A DNA stretch of 64,000 nucleotides from Bacillus fonticola (GTDB lineage Bacteria > Bacillota > Bacilli > Bacillales > JC228). Below are positions 18,985 to 28,552 of the stretch, in pieces. Positions within the stretch are counted from its first letter, which is position 1. Every line of letters begins with the position of its first letter. The stretch lies in NCBI RefSeq assembly GCF_012955605.1, contig NZ_CP052135.1, forward strand, positions 2,306,711-2,370,710. Reading direction: 5' to 3'. The notes under the pieces were generated by a model. It worked only from the letters and a program-made list of their open reading frames with translations, did no database searches and was not told the origin of the DNA. A program made the translations under genes and the position numbers.

Positions 18985-19158
18985 TTACTCTTTCGGCTCT
19001 TCTTCGGCGTTCCAATTAAACTGCTGTTTCTCGTGCGCAGCATGTGGTTGATCAATCACGCCGCTCATATAAGCACCCGTAATTTGTTGTCTCGTTTGTT
19101 CAGTTCCCTCATCGTCATACGACAAATACTCTTTCTTCTCTTTATCCCACTCAAACAT
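18985..19158 (-). CDS. Small acidic hypothetical protein, 57 residues
   Basis: An ATG at 19158 with a near-perfect AAAGGAGG ribosome site opens a 57-codon frame starting MFEWDKEKKEYLSYDDEG and ending NWNAEEEPKE. It is soluble, rich in Glu, Asp, Gln and Lys, and has no membrane segment. I do not recognise a family. The strong ribosome site, clean start and position behind the ackA terminator support a real gene; promoter is not obvious. Codons are in line with neighbours. Confidence 0.6.
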   Translation of the reverse strand: MFEWDKEKKEYLSYDDEGTEQTRQQITGAYMSGVIDQPHAAHEKQQFNWNAEEEPKE

Positions 19159-19251
19159 GTAAGGTTCCTCCTTTCACTTATATGTAGTAATAGTGTTTGG
19201 AAAAGAAGAGTGACTCATGCCTTGATGTTTATGGAAGAACTGCCTACCCGT

Positions 19252-19287
19252 AAAAAAAACTGCCCTCCCGCGAAAAGGAAAGCAGTT
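19252..19287 (-). terminator. Terminator after ackA
   Basis: On the minus strand AACTGCTTTCCT pairs with GGGAGGGCAGTT (some G-T wobble) around TTTCGC and is followed by a run of T residues, directly after the ackA stop. Confidence 0.85.
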
Positions 19288-19290
19288 CTT

Positions 19291-20484
19291 TTATCTAGAA
19301 GTAGTACACGCCTGTACGTCTCGCGCGATCATCACTTCTTCGTTTGTTGGAATCACAATCACTTTAACAGGAGAATGCGGGTAGTTAATAAACGCTTCCG
19401 TCCCTCGTACTTGATTTAACGAAGGGTCCCAGTACACACCCATAAATTCAAGGCCTTTGAGTACCCGCTCCCGAATGGCTTGAGAGTTTTCTCCGATACC
19501 AGCTGTGAAAATAATTGCATCTACCCCATACATTCTTGAGGCATAGGAACCAATGTACTTATGGATTCGATTAGCGAACACTTCCAAAGACAGTTCTGCG
19601 CGCTCATCACCTTGACTAGCCCGGTCTTCTATATCCCGTAAGTCGCTAGAGAATCCTGACACACCGAGCATCCCGCTTTTTTTATTCAAAATCTCCAACA
19701 CTTCATCTGCCGAATTTCCGGTTTTCTCCATGATATACGGGATGAGGGCGGGGTCTATATTCCCTGAACGAGTTCCCATCGCGACTCCTGCAAGTGGCGT
19801 AAATCCCATGGATGTGTCAATAGATTTTCCACCTTCTATGGCAGCAATACTCGCCCCATTCCCAAGATGACACGAAATCAAGCGTAACTGTTCAACGGGA
19901 CGACCTAATAATTCAGCCGCTCTTTCTGAGACATATTTGTGAGAGGTACCGTGAAATCCATACTTACGAATTCCATAGTTCTCATAATACTCGTAAGGGA
20001 GGCTGTATAAAAAGGAACTCTCTGGCATCGTTTGGTGAAACGCTGTATCAAACACGGCAATCGCTGGAACTTTCGGTAACACTTCACGAAAAGCACGGAT
20101 TCCTGTTAAATTGGCTGGGTTATGCAGTGGCGCCAACTCACTTAGCTTGTCAATTTCAGCAATGACCTCATCAGTAATTAGCACTGACTCGCTAAAGATC
20201 TCGCCACCATGTACGACACGATGCCCAATTCCTTCAATCTCGTCCAAACTTTCAATTATCCGTAACTCAGTTAGTTTGGAAAGAAGCATTTTGACGGCAC
20301 TCGCATGATTAGGGATGTCAATAATCTCCTTTTGATTTTCACCTTTAACAGAAATAGAAAATATGGAATCAGGCAGCCCAATTCGTTCTACGAGCCCTTT
20401 TGTCACAACCGTTTCTTCTGGCATATCAAATAACTGAAACTTTAAAGAAGAGCTTCCCGCATTAATTGCGATTACTTTTCCCAT
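19291..20484 (-). CDS. ackA: Acetate kinase
   Basis: Forms ATP and acetate from acetyl phosphate in overflow metabolism. From the ATG at 20484 it has 397 residues, as in the family. Motifs: [16 protein letters not shown] at the N terminus, [19 protein letters not shown], the signature [20 protein letters not shown], and [18 protein letters not shown] lies before this ATG and the upstream open frame (to 20622) covers the promoter, so it is not coding. ytxK ends 190 bases upstream. Control by CcpA is likely from the site at 20602-20615. Confidence 0.96.
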   Translation of the reverse strand: MGKVIAINAGSSSLKFQLFDMPEETVVTKGLVERIGLPDSIFSISVKGENQKEIIDIPNHASAVKMLLSKLTELRIIESLDEIEGIGHRVVHGGEIFSESVLITDEVIAEIDKLSELAPLHNPANLTGIRAFREVLPKVPAIAVFDTAFHQTMPESSFLYSLPYEYYENYGIRKYGFHGTSHKYVSERAAELLGRPVEQLRLISCHLGNGASIAAIEGGKSIDTSMGFTPLAGVAMGTRSGNIDPALIPYIMEKTGNSADEVLEILNKKSGMLGVSGFSSDLRDIEDRASQGDERAELSLEVFANRIHKYIGSYASRMYGVDAIIFTAGIGENSQAIRERVLKGLEFMGVYWDPSLNQVRGTEAFINYPHSPVKVIVIPTNEEVMIARDVQACTTSR

Positions 20485-20559
20485 TGGTACCGCTCCCTTA
20501 TAGTAAAAAATAGATAGACGATTAACTATCACACTTGTTAGTATGACGCTCCGCCCATC

Positions 20560-20615
20560 ATTTAACCACCAACTGAACAGCTTTTCAACAGTAGAGAGCT
20601 TTGGGATCGTTTTCA
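20560..20615 (-). promoter_or_regulatory. ackA promoter with upstream cre site
   Basis: TTGAAA (20583-20588), 17 bases, TTAAAT (20560-20565) on the minus strand. TGAAAACGATCCCA (20602-20615) matches the cre consensus at 13 of 14 positions and is centred about 56 bases upstream of the expected start. That is the arrangement used for CcpA activation of ackA in B. subtilis. Confidence 0.65.
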
Positions 20616-20659
20616 TTTGCAAAGTAGCACTATTCAGACTAACGGAAGCCCTTACACAT

Positions 20660-20696
20660 AGGAAAAGCCGCCCCTTTATTTTATAGGAGACGGCTT
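20660..20696 (-). terminator. Terminator overlapping the ytxK stop
   Basis: AAAGCCGTCTCC pairs with GGGGCGGCTTT around an A/T-rich loop on the minus strand, ending in TTTT. It separates ytxK from ackA. Confidence 0.7.
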
Positions 20697-21689
20697 TAGT
20701 GCTTCTTCATTTTCTGCAAACCATTCATTAATTTTTCGAATAATCTGCAAGAATGCTTCCCTATGCTTCGAAGAGGGTAGCTTGACAAGTAAAGCTTCTT
20801 TAGGTGCTTGAACTCCGGCTCCTTTTTTTCGTACGAGCAAAATACTTTTCGCGTGTTGCGATGACGTGAACATATTCTTAGGTAACTCTAATAGCCCGAG
20901 TATGTGTACTGTCTTTTGTAAATAGGAACGCAATGTAGGCGCCTCTTTTGAAGTGAATAAATGATTCGGTACGACGAATAGGCCATATCCACCGTCTTTC
21001 ACCATGTTTAGGCTTTGTTCTAGGAGAAGGTGATGACTAAACGAATGCCCTTCTGTTGCCTTTGTTTGAAAAGACGCTGAGGTATCATCATCTGGGTAAT
21101 AACCCACTGGTAAATCCGAAATAGCTAAATCGACAGGATCAATGAGTAATGGCTGCAAGCTGTCTTGTGCGAACAATTCCATAGGCTGTTTGCATAAGTT
21201 TGCATATGATCTACATACGGAGAGTAGCGTTTCATCTACGTCCACTCCATATACGTCTTTTACCACATTCGGAATTCCTTCGCATAGTTTTATCAATAAA
21301 TGGCCTGTCCCAACCGTCAAGTCAAGCATGCGCAAGTTTTCTCTCTCAAACTGTAACCTTTGAACAATGTAAACCATTAAGTTGCCAACACTATCTGGGG
21401 TCATTTGATGATGTGGCTGTACATACTGGCGCATTACTTTAACGAGTGCAAAATGAAAGGCTTTTTGAATGGTAGCTGCATCCATTTTCGGTACCATGTC
21501 CACTACGTCGCGCATCCGTTTTTTCGTAAGATCATTTATTCCAGATTCGTTAAACCTCTCTTGAAATAAGACATCTCCTATTTCTGTCAGTGCTTCTACC
21601 AAACTTGTTCCTCGTTCTTTCGCAAGGGTTTCAACTGCAGCATCCAACGTGGCAAAAACGTGTTCTACAGTTGTCGTGGAAGTTGGCAT
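20676..21689 (-). CDS. ytxK: Class I SAM-dependent methyltransferase YtxK
   Basis: 337 residues. An N-terminal helical part (~1-105) precedes a Rossmann methyltransferase core: [14 protein letters not shown] (SAM binding), [19 protein letters not shown], and [12 protein letters not shown]. The last motif sits where N6-adenine DNA methyltransferases have NPPF/Y, so the sequence resembles type I HsdM but with an altered catalytic motif. The family is conserved upstream of ackA in Bacilli; the substrate is unknown. No restriction or specificity gene is nearby, so it is unlikely to be part of a restriction system. Confidence 0.88.
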   Translation of the reverse strand: MPTSTTTVEHVFATLDAAVETLAKERGTSLVEALTEIGDVLFQERFNESGINDLTKKRMRDVVDMVPKMDAATIQKAFHFALVKVMRQYVQPHHQMTPDSVGNLMVYIVQRLQFERENLRMLDLTVGTGHLLIKLCEGIPNVVKDVYGVDVDETLLSVCRSYANLCKQPMELFAQDSLQPLLIDPVDLAISDLPVGYYPDDDTSASFQTKATEGHSFSHHLLLEQSLNMVKDGGYGLFVVPNHLFTSKEAPTLRSYLQKTVHILGLLELPKNMFTSSQHAKSILLVRKKGAGVQAPKEALLVKLPSSKHREAFLQIIRKINEWFAENEEALKPSPIK

Positions 21690-21771
21690 GAGCTCACACC
21701 CCTCTCTATTTTCTCATCCCTCCATTGTACAGTTGGAAAGAGGATAAACTCAAGCTTTTAGGTCCGGAAGC

Positions 21772-21800
21772 AAAAAAAAGAGCGAGCCACAGTAGCTCAC
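21772..21800 (-). terminator. Terminator after tpx
   Basis: GTGAGC and GCTCGC form a short stem around TACTGTG on the minus strand, followed by TCTTTTTTTT. Confidence 0.75.
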
Positions 21801-21811
21801 CCCCTGAAAAA

Positions 21812-22315
21812 TTATTGGCCTGCTGCTTCTTTTGTCGCTTGGATGGCTTTGTCGTAGTTTGGGTGGTTCGTCCCCTCTGATACGTACTCGATATACGTGA
21901 CCTTATCGTTTCCATCGACGACAAATACAGATCGGGCTAGCAGACGAAGCTCTTCCATAACAACGCCGTACGCTTCTCCAAACGAAAGGTCACGATGGTC
22001 GCTAAATGTATGTATGTTTTCCAAGCCGTTTGAGGCACACCATCGGGTTTGCGCGAAAGGAAGATCTACGCTGATCGTCATCACAACAACACCAGGGATA
22101 CCATTTGCCTCTTCGTTAAACTTCCGTGTTTGCTGGGCACAAACTCCTGTGTCAATAGAAGGTACTACGCTGATGAGACGAGTTTTTCCTTTGTAGTCGT
22201 TCAGTGTTACCTCAGACAAATCTGTTGAGAGCACACGGAAATCAGGTGCATTGTCACCAACTTTTATTTCGTTTCCTTTTAAACTTATTGGATTACCTTT
22301 AAATGTAATGTCCAC
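21812..22315 (-). CDS. tpx: Thiol peroxidase Tpx (atypical 2-Cys peroxiredoxin)
   Basis: Reduces hydrogen and alkyl peroxides using thioredoxin. 167 residues, the family length. The peroxidatic Cys59 is in [14 protein letters not shown] and the resolving Cys93 in [10 protein letters not shown]. The start is GTG at 22315, with AGGAGG seven bases upstream. It lies upstream of ytxK-ackA but is separated from them by a terminator. Confidence 0.96.
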   Translation of the reverse strand: MDITFKGNPISLKGNEIKVGDNAPDFRVLSTDLSEVTLNDYKGKTRLISVVPSIDTGVCAQQTRKFNEEANGIPGVVVMTISVDLPFAQTRWCASNGLENIHTFSDHRDLSFGEAYGVVMEELRLLARSVFVVDGNDKVTYIEYVSEGTNHPNYDKAIQATKEAAGQ

Positions 22316-22436
22316 AAGAATTCCTCCTGTCTAGTTTAAGAAATAAGCGCTTCCCACTTTTTTCTATGTAGTTAACTTTATACCACTTACTTCTTCCTTT
22401 TTACAAATATATAGCACACAACTTTTTGCAAAGCTG

Positions 22437-22473
22437 AGGGTGACCAACCCCCAAAAAGGCATTTGGTCACCCT
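22437..22473. terminator. Hairpin behind ytfJ
   Basis: AGGGTGACCAA pairs perfectly with TTGGTCACCCT around a 15-base loop. No T run follows, so it may be a weak or factor-assisted terminator or an mRNA stabiliser. Confidence 0.6.
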
Positions 22474-22939
22474 ATAGTTCCAAATCTTGTCGTTTATGTT
22501 CACCTGAAGCTTGTTGCTGTTGATTTTGTTGAGGGGCTGTTTGCTTATTTTTGCTGAGCATCTCTTGAATTTTTTCCACAGCAGCAGGCGCAAGATCTAA
22601 CAAACGTTCATAAATGGAGGTATTCTCATCAAGATGAAGCATCTTCACTCCGTTATGACCGACAACTAAAAAGGCGATCGGTGTAATAGACACGCCACCT
22701 CCACTACCACCACCAAACGGATGCTTTCCCCCTTGTCCTTCACTACCTTCCTTTTTCTCGCTAGCAGAGCCAAATTCGCTCCCTCCAGCACCAAACCCGA
22801 AACCTACCTTTGAAACCGTTAAGATGACACTGCCGTCTGGTGTTTCGACTGGATCGCCAACGATTGTGTTCACATCAATCATTTCTTTCAAGTTCTCCAT
22901 CGCAGTTGTCATTAACCCTTTAATTGGATGATCAGACAT
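22472..22939 (-). CDS. ytfJ: Sporulation protein YtfJ (GerW family)
   Basis: 155 residues. The N-terminal half has HPIKGLMTTAMENLKEMIDVNTIVGDPVETPDGSVI-type family sequence; the middle is a glycine-rich stretch (GFGAGGSEFG, FGGGSGGGVSITPIAF), and the tail is Gln-rich. Family members are made in the forespore and affect spore germination. ATG 22939 is chosen because AGGAGG is ten bases upstream; an ATG at 22948 is only one base from that site. It is followed by ytfI upstream in the same operon (14 bases). Confidence 0.88.
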   Translation of the reverse strand: MSDHPIKGLMTTAMENLKEMIDVNTIVGDPVETPDGSVILTVSKVGFGFGAGGSEFGSASEKKEGSEGQGGKHPFGGGSGGGVSITPIAFLVVGHNGVKMLHLDENTSIYERLLDLAPAAVEKIQEMLSKNKQTAPQQNQQQQASGEHKRQDLEL

Positions 22940-22953
22940 CTTCTTCATTCCTC

Positions 22954-23643
22954 CTAGCTAGCAGATTCTTTTTTGTCGGTAAATTCAGCAAGTGGGCTAC
23001 TTTTGAACTTCGGTACCCCACCACGCCAATATGCGATCAATTTAAGAGCTGCGAGAATAGCATGCCCGACGCGAAAGTGAATCATGCATTCGAATTCAGT
23101 TACCGACCGCCTCGCATAAAAATCTGGTGTAATGTCGTATGTAGGTAAGGAATTCATGACCATATGATGGCTGACCCATCCCAAAATACAACTTTTCACT
23201 GTCCATAATAGCCCTGTAATCGTCCCCGTTTTTGCTGCATCCCCGACCCCAATTACCGTTTTCCATCGTAGAGCACTCACCTCTATGTGTTTCAGAAAGG
23301 AAGACATAATATGATGCAAGTGGCGTACATGCTTAGCTACTTCTTTTGTATCCTGTAAGCTGTTCCAAATTTTTTCTGGAGTGATTTTTCTTTTTTTCTT
23401 TTTCTTCGTTTTTTCTTTCTTTCCTGACTTCACGTCTTCCTCGAATTCGAAAGAGGCAACAGATCCTTTCTCCTTTTTGACGAATGGAATATCAATCGTA
23501 TACCTCAAAATGCCCCAAAACGCTCGCATTTGAATGGTCACACGATCGTTATCCCCACCATGAAAAAGATGGAATCGTATAGAAATTCGAATCCAAAACG
23601 TCAATAAGAATAGGAAAGACAAAAGAAATGTGATCCACCACAT
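22954..23643 (-). CDS. ytfI: DUF2953 membrane-associated protein YtfI
   Basis: 229 residues with an N-terminal membrane helix (about 2-18) and a long soluble part that contains a very basic Lys-rich stretch (about 73-90). The DUF2953 region with the segments GVGDAAKTGTITGLLWTVKSCILGWV and YDITPDFY is visible in the C-terminal half. The function is unknown; it is conserved next to ytfJ in spore formers. The ribosome site is weak (GTGGAAC). Confidence 0.82.
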   Translation of the reverse strand: MWWITFLLSFLFLLTFWIRISIRFHLFHGGDNDRVTIQMRAFWGILRYTIDIPFVKKEKGSVASFEFEEDVKSGKKEKTKKKKKRKITPEKIWNSLQDTKEVAKHVRHLHHIMSSFLKHIEVSALRWKTVIGVGDAAKTGTITGLLWTVKSCILGWVSHHMVMNSLPTYDITPDFYARRSVTEFECMIHFRVGHAILAALKLIAYWRGGVPKFKSSPLAEFTDKKESAS

Positions 23644-23913
23644 GTTCCACTCACACCTTTCTAGGTAGTAGAGTTCCCATCAATTGGAGGAATATACCAT
23701 TCCCTTTTAGGAGTAAACTGAAAAGATCGTGTTTTATGCTCATAAACGGAGAAACTTTTTGTATAAGTGAGGTTTTGCATTAGAATAAGGCATAGTAGGG
23801 AATGCGGGCTGTATTTCGGAATACGCGTCCTTTTCCATGGAATTTTCTTCAAAACAAAACGCTTGGAGAAGAGATCCAAGCGTCCACATGTAAACACGCA
23901 CCTATAGATTTTT
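23644..23913. other. Intergenic stretch between yteJ and ytfI
   Basis: 270 bases holding the terminator of yteJ (23851-23883). The remainder probably carries the ytfI-ytfJ promoter. A reading frame through it on the minus strand has no ribosome site and overlaps the terminator, so no gene is called. Confidence 0.6.
23851..23883 (-). terminator. Terminator after yteJ
   Basis: ACGCTTGGA and TCCAAGCGT form a perfect stem around a 7-base loop, followed on the minus strand by TTTGTTTTG. Confidence 0.8.
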
Positions 23914-24501
23914 TCACGTCGTCACTAGCTTCGACTGGTCTATCACTTTTCTCGTTTGCTCATGAATAACAGTTGTATCTGCAAACACATCGTGAAGCCC
24001 TTGCTTTTTTGGTAAAAATGCCACTAATACATACAAAATCATGATGGCACCTGAAATAAACCTGCCAATCCATTCACGAAATAGTACGGTTCCCCACGAA
24101 AGGGATCCCTCGCCTTTTGTTGACATTACCTTCAAACCAAAGATCATCTTCCCAAGTGTTTGTTGAAAGTACTTTGTCATAAGCACGAAATAGGCGTAAA
24201 AGAAGAAAGCTTTTAATACATCGTCTAAGGAAAATAACCAAAAGGTAGGTGGATTCTCATTCATCCCAACTGTTGCTAACGCGACATTGGTTAGCATACT
24301 CCCGACAACCCCGATCAACACGCTATCTACAAGAAACGCCCACAAACGCATCCAAAACCCACCGTAATGCACGCTTGTAGTAGGCACAGAATGAGGAGGA
24401 ATCGCATGTGGCTCTATCGAATGTACTTCAGTATCGTCCGCTCTCAATTGTTCATGCTGTTGGCTAGACTGCTCTTCTTTGCTAGGATCTTTTTCACTCA
24501 C
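23914..24501 (-). CDS. yteJ: RDD-family membrane protein YteJ
   Basis: 195 residues. About 50 polar N-terminal residues rich in Gln, Glu and His precede an RDD domain with three or four membrane helices; the defining arginine and aspartates are in GGFWMRLWAFLVDSVLIGVV. The tail KKQGLHDVFADTTVIHE is typical. GTG start with AGGAGGGG upstream. It is 12 bases behind sppA, so the two form an operon. In B. subtilis, YteJ (SppI) is an inhibitor of SppA; I infer the same pairing here. Confidence 0.85.
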   Translation of the reverse strand: MSEKDPSKEEQSSQQHEQLRADDTEVHSIEPHAIPPHSVPTTSVHYGGFWMRLWAFLVDSVLIGVVGSMLTNVALATVGMNENPPTFWLFSLDDVLKAFFFYAYFVLMTKYFQQTLGKMIFGLKVMSTKGEGSLSWGTVLFREWIGRFISGAIMILYVLVAFLPKKQGLHDVFADTTVIHEQTRKVIDQSKLVTT

Positions 24502-24513
24502 ACTCTTCCCCTC

Positions 24514-25521
24514 CTATTCTGTGTATAAATACATGAGCCGTGGTCCGCCAGAGCGTTGGAGAATACGTTCAAGCATGCCTACTTCTGAAAATCCACTACC
24601 GAACAAAGAGCCGACCTGTGCTGAAAACAGTGAACCTATCGAGGAAGTGGTACGATATTCTACAACTTGTGCACCTTCTAAATCTTCGTCAACTTTCATC
24701 GCTTCGATCACATCGTCTAAATAACCAAATTCGTCAATGAGCCCATTTTCTTTCGCTTGAATTCCGTCATAAATTCGACCGTCAGCAAGTGTGCGTACTT
24801 TTTCCTCAGACATTTCCCGTCCATTTTGAATAACCTCTACAAAGGCATTATAGGAGTTCTCTACCATGGAAGAAAGAATGGCCCTCTCCTCTTCCGAAAC
24901 CTCTTTTGTTGGGTTTAACATATCTTTATACGGTCCACTCGCTACAGTAATCATTTCCACACCAAACCGATCGGCAAGCTCGCTCACGTTAATTGATTGC
25001 ATGATCACGCCGAGGGAACCTGTCATGGTCTCTTTACTTGCAAAAATCTTTTGTGCAGGAGCACTTATGTAATAACCACCAGATGCTGCAGTCGCTCCCA
25101 TCGATACGTAGACAGGTTTCTCCTCAGTTAGCTCAACGATTTCTTGATGCAACTCGGCTGATTCTACAACACCTCCACCTGGTGAGTTGACACGTAGTAC
25201 AACCCCCTTAATCGTCGGATCCTCCTTCACTGCTTCTATTTGACGTAAGAAGTCTTGATGACGATATCCTTCTGATCCAATAAAGCTAGAGCTTGAACCA
25301 GTGTCTTGAATCACACCCTCTACTGTTAGCACCGCAATCTGACTCGACAGGTCTCCTTGCTCACGAACTACTGGTTCGAAACCGCCTGCTTCCACAGCCA
25401 GTATGTCTTCAAATGAACCAGCGAAATCCGAAAATAAAAAACTCCACACAGCTTGGAATCCTAGCGAAACCACCAATACAACGCCTGCAATAACGAGAGC
25501 TATCCATCTTTTTGTATTCAT
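24514..25521 (-). CDS. sppA: Signal peptide peptidase SppA
   Basis: Membrane-anchored serine protease that degrades leftover signal peptides and is linked to resistance to membrane-active peptides. 335 residues: one N-terminal helix (~7-30) and the S49 domain. Ser147 in ATAASGGYYIS and Lys199 in SGPYKDMLNP stand at exactly the numbers known for the Ser/Lys dyad of B. subtilis SppA. GGAGGG lies before the ATG. Followed by yteJ. Confidence 0.95.
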   Translation of the reverse strand: MNTKRWIALVIAGVVLVVSLGFQAVWSFLFSDFAGSFEDILAVEAGGFEPVVREQGDLSSQIAVLTVEGVIQDTGSSSSFIGSEGYRHQDFLRQIEAVKEDPTIKGVVLRVNSPGGGVVESAELHQEIVELTEEKPVYVSMGATAASGGYYISAPAQKIFASKETMTGSLGVIMQSINVSELADRFGVEMITVASGPYKDMLNPTKEVSEEERAILSSMVENSYNAFVEVIQNGREMSEEKVRTLADGRIYDGIQAKENGLIDEFGYLDDVIEAMKVDEDLEGAQVVEYRTTSSIGSLFSAQVGSLFGSGFSEVGMLERILQRSGGPRLMYLYTE

Positions 25522-25604
25522 AGAAGTCCCTCCGTTCCCAATTTTCTTTAAGTCTACGGTTCATTCTCTTATAAGTTTCAACTTTTATCCACTATTTTAT
25601 CAAT

Positions 25605-26528
25605 CTAAATAGAGTTGGAAACCGCACGCTTTAGTTGCCTTTTTTGCTTAACACGACCGAAAGTAAATACACCGAGTCCAATCCAAATCATACAAAACGC
25701 TATCAGATCATAAATTGTAAACGCTTCTCCATACACAAACACTCCTAATACAAGCATGGAGGAAGGAGCGATGTATTGTAAGAGCCCTACGACGGTAAGT
25801 GGAATTCGCTTGGCACCCGTTGCAAACGCTAGTAACGGAATGGCCGTTACAACCCCCGCCAGTATAAGAAACAGTGTATCTGAAGAAGTCGTTGTCCCGA
25901 AAGACGCAGTTCCTTGTAGAGCGATTACCACGCTATATACAAGGGCGAGTGGAAGGACAAACAAGGTTTCCATCCAAAGACCGACCCCCGCACCAAAAGG
26001 AAGCATCTTCTTACACAATCCATAAACTCCAAAACTAAGGGCGAGTAATAAGGCAAGCCAAGGAACTTCCCCATACCCAATGATCAAAACAAGGACCCCT
26101 GCAGCGGCAAATGCAAAGGACCACCGCAGAGATCTTTGAATCGTTTCTCCCAAAAACAAAACACCTAAAGCGGCACTCACAAGCGGGTTAATATAATAGC
26201 CCAAACTCGCTTCAGTCACACGATCACTTACAACAGTGAAAATAAACACGAGCCAATTCAGGGTAATCATAAAAGAGGCCCCAGCCATCATCCAGAGCGC
26301 TTTTCGATTGGTGCGCAATTCATGAAATGCTTCTTTAATTGCCCCGTAATTTCGAAAAGCAAGAATCCAACCACCCATAAAAAGGAAGGACCATAGAACA
26401 CGATGGGCGAGGACTTCAACAGGCCCTACATGTTCTAGCAACTTCCAATACATTGGGAGCAACCCCCACATCATATATGAGAGAGCCGTAAACCATACTC
26501 CCTTTTTATCAAGCATCTCCGTTCCCAT
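25605..26528 (-). CDS. rarD: RarD-type EamA transporter
   Basis: About 307 residues with ten predicted membrane helices in two EamA repeats; N-terminal GVWFTALSYMMWGLLPMYWK and the middle YYINPLVSAALGVLFLGE are typical of RarD proteins. Substrate unknown (chloramphenicol-sensitivity proteins by old annotation). ATG at 26528 has AGGTGG close upstream; a GTG at 26537 is possible. It occupies the place where B. subtilis carries the NAD kinase gene ytdI, so a local replacement has happened. Confidence 0.88.
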   Translation of the reverse strand: MGTEMLDKKGVWFTALSYMMWGLLPMYWKLLEHVGPVEVLAHRVLWSFLFMGGWILAFRNYGAIKEAFHELRTNRKALWMMAGASFMITLNWLVFIFTVVSDRVTEASLGYYINPLVSAALGVLFLGETIQRSLRWSFAFAAAGVLVLIIGYGEVPWLALLLALSFGVYGLCKKMLPFGAGVGLWMETLFVLPLALVYSVVIALQGTASFGTTTSSDTLFLILAGVVTAIPLLAFATGAKRIPLTVVGLLQYIAPSSMLVLGVFVYGEAFTIYDLIAFCMIWIGLGVFTFGRVKQKRQLKRAVSNSI

Positions 26529-26577
26529 ATACTCCACCTCTCTTACTTGTTTTTTCTAGTGATGTAATTAAAAGAGT

Positions 26578-28191
26578 TTAGGTGGAAGGTGTTCGGAGAG
26601 CGTCATACACGATACGATCGTCCACAACGGTCATTGCTACTTTGTTTTGTAGCAAATGATCTGGTGTTTGAACAAACGGATCACTCTCCAAAACAGTGAA
26701 ATCTGCCCGCATTCCCGGGGATAGCACCCCACTCACATGTTCTTCTCCCGCCGCATACGCACTGCCCTTTGTAAACAGTTCGATCGCTTCATAAATGGAT
26801 AGCCTTTCTTCCGGGATGTATACCGTTTGTTCCGCTTCTCTCTGTCGAGTAACAGCGGCGTGAATGCCTAAAAGTGGATCTACCGGTTCTATCGGCGCAT
26901 CGGATCCCCCTGCAAGCGCAATACCTTCCTCTTTTAGTGTCCGCCATGCATATAGATAATCATATACCCCTTCACCCAGCCGGCTTAGCACCCATGGGAA
27001 GTCTGTTGCGACAAAACGCGGTTGAATATCTAGTACCACTTGCAAACTTTTTGTTCGCTGGACTAAGTCGTTCCGTAGAATTTGCGCATGGATAAGTCTA
27101 TCCCGCTCTCCAGATGGTGTAGGATACAGTTCAATTGCATCCAACACTGCTTCGTACGCAGCGTCCCCTATTGTATGGACGGCAATTGGTAAATCCAGCT
27201 CACGTGCTTTTCTCACTAGTGTATGAAGTCCTTCCGTTGTATGGATAGCAACTCCGTTCGTTGTCGGATCATCTGCATACGGATGACTTAACCATGCCGT
27301 CCGTCCACCCAATGCTCCGTCAGCAAATATTTTTACCGCCCCGAACGTCACGTAAGGTGAGGAAGATAATTTGGTAAATCCTCCCCTTTCCCACTCATCA
27401 ATTACCGTATGATGAATAAGGAGATGAGCCCGAAATGGGTGTGGCTCAACTGGGCTCTCCAACACATCATAAAACGCGTGTAATGTTTCATGGAACTGAC
27501 CATAGTAACTTAGATCTTCTGTATGACCCCCTGTAAGACCGAGAGACCATGCGTGCTCAACAGCCTTCCGTAAAGCGTTTTGTAAATAGTTTCGATCTAC
27601 AGGTGGTAATACACGATAAATCATGTCTTGTGCTTGATCTTTTAAAATGCCTTGTACTCTTCCCGCTTCATCTCGCTCGATCACGCCTCCTGGTGGTTCG
27701 ACAGTATCGTTATGGATCTCAGCTAGTTGTAATGCTTTAGAGTTCACTACTAAGGCGTGTCGACATGCACGCTTTAGTACGACAGGATGATGTGGGCTCA
27801 CTTCATCCAAGTCCCATCGAGTAGGAACGGATGTATCTGTCCAATCGTTTTCATTCCATCCTTCTCCGATAATCCACTCTCCTAAAGGAGTATCCGCTAT
27901 CTTTTCCTCAAGGCGTAAAAGAAGCTCATCTTTACTGCTTGTTACAGATACGTCTAGTCTGAGCAGTGATTCTCCGTGCCCGATGATATGAAGATGACTA
28001 TCAACAAAACCAGGAAATACTGTTTTTCCTTGTAAAGATACGCTTTCTGCTATGTTTTCGGTGTAAGCTGCCTCTAATTCCTCTTTCTTCCCAAGAGCAA
28101 TGATAAGACCGTTTTCGGTATAAACTGCCTCCGTTTTTTCTCCCTCTTCTCGCATTGTGTAAAAGTTCCCATCATACCAAAGCGTTCCCAT
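26578..28191 (-). CDS. ytcJ: Amidohydrolase family protein YtcJ
   Basis: About 537 residues of the metal-dependent amidohydrolase superfamily (YtcJ/NfdA-like). FPGFVDSHLHIIGHG carries the first metal histidines; IHTIGDAAYEAVLDAIE and AGGSDAPIEPVDPLLGI carry further ligands and the conserved Asp. Substrates of this group are N-substituted formamides or similar, but specificity cannot be read here. The ATG at 28191 has AAAGGTAGGA upstream and gives the start MGTLWYDGNFYTM; an ATG at 28218 lacks a site. Confidence 0.88.
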   Translation of the reverse strand: MGTLWYDGNFYTMREEGEKTEAVYTENGLIIALGKKEELEAAYTENIAESVSLQGKTVFPGFVDSHLHIIGHGESLLRLDVSVTSSKDELLLRLEEKIADTPLGEWIIGEGWNENDWTDTSVPTRWDLDEVSPHHPVVLKRACRHALVVNSKALQLAEIHNDTVEPPGGVIERDEAGRVQGILKDQAQDMIYRVLPPVDRNYLQNALRKAVEHAWSLGLTGGHTEDLSYYGQFHETLHAFYDVLESPVEPHPFRAHLLIHHTVIDEWERGGFTKLSSSPYVTFGAVKIFADGALGGRTAWLSHPYADDPTTNGVAIHTTEGLHTLVRKARELDLPIAVHTIGDAAYEAVLDAIELYPTPSGERDRLIHAQILRNDLVQRTKSLQVVLDIQPRFVATDFPWVLSRLGEGVYDYLYAWRTLKEEGIALAGGSDAPIEPVDPLLGIHAAVTRQREAEQTVYIPEERLSIYEAIELFTKGSAYAAGEEHVSGVLSPGMRADFTVLESDPFVQTPDHLLQNKVAMTVVDDRIVYDALRTPST

Positions 28192-28552
28192 CCGTGATCC
28201 TACCTTTCCATCGAGCATACTTTGTCCTAACCTCTATCATGTAATTGGCTTTTTCGCTTCTTCCTTTTACTACATTAAAGGGAAATGTTCTGCACGTGCT
28301 AAAAAAGCTCAATTTTTAGGCAAATCCTCTCCCCATACTACCAATCAAGAGGCAACAAATAAACCTTATAATTTTAAGAAACTGTGGTGGTGTAATAACC
28401 AACCTCCATATTAACTAAGTCCTAAAGACATTATTATACATCATTTTTGAGGTTTATTTAATTTCCTTGTATGTGGTAATGACCTTGCTTTCACTAAATA
28501 GAAAGAGGAACCCCCGCTTTTTTAAGCAATGGTTCCTCATCTTTCACTCAAC
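28192..28552. other. Intergenic stretch between ytcJ and the chemoreceptor gene
   Basis: 360 A/T-rich bases. The 3' end holds the terminator of the chemoreceptor gene (28501-28544). The rest should carry the ytcJ promoter; I see no coding frame with a ribosome site, no RNA gene and no repeat. Confidence 0.5.
28501..28544 (-). terminator. Terminator after the chemoreceptor gene
   Basis: GAGGAACC and GGTTCCTC form a perfect stem around an 18-base loop that itself contains GCTT/AAGC pairing; a short T-rich tail follows on the minus strand. Confidence 0.65.

Noticed and set aside
18769-19419. 216-codon plus-strand frame between ald and ackA
   Set aside because: It is antisense to the small 57-residue gene, to the ackA terminator and to the end of ackA, and lacks a ribosome site.
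20676-21689. Restriction-modification system around ytxK
   Set aside because: The NPPY position is altered and no specificity or endonuclease gene is near; the gene has conserved synteny with ackA.
23661-23897. 78-codon minus-strand frame behind yteJ
   Set aside because: Overlaps the yteJ terminator and has no ribosome site.
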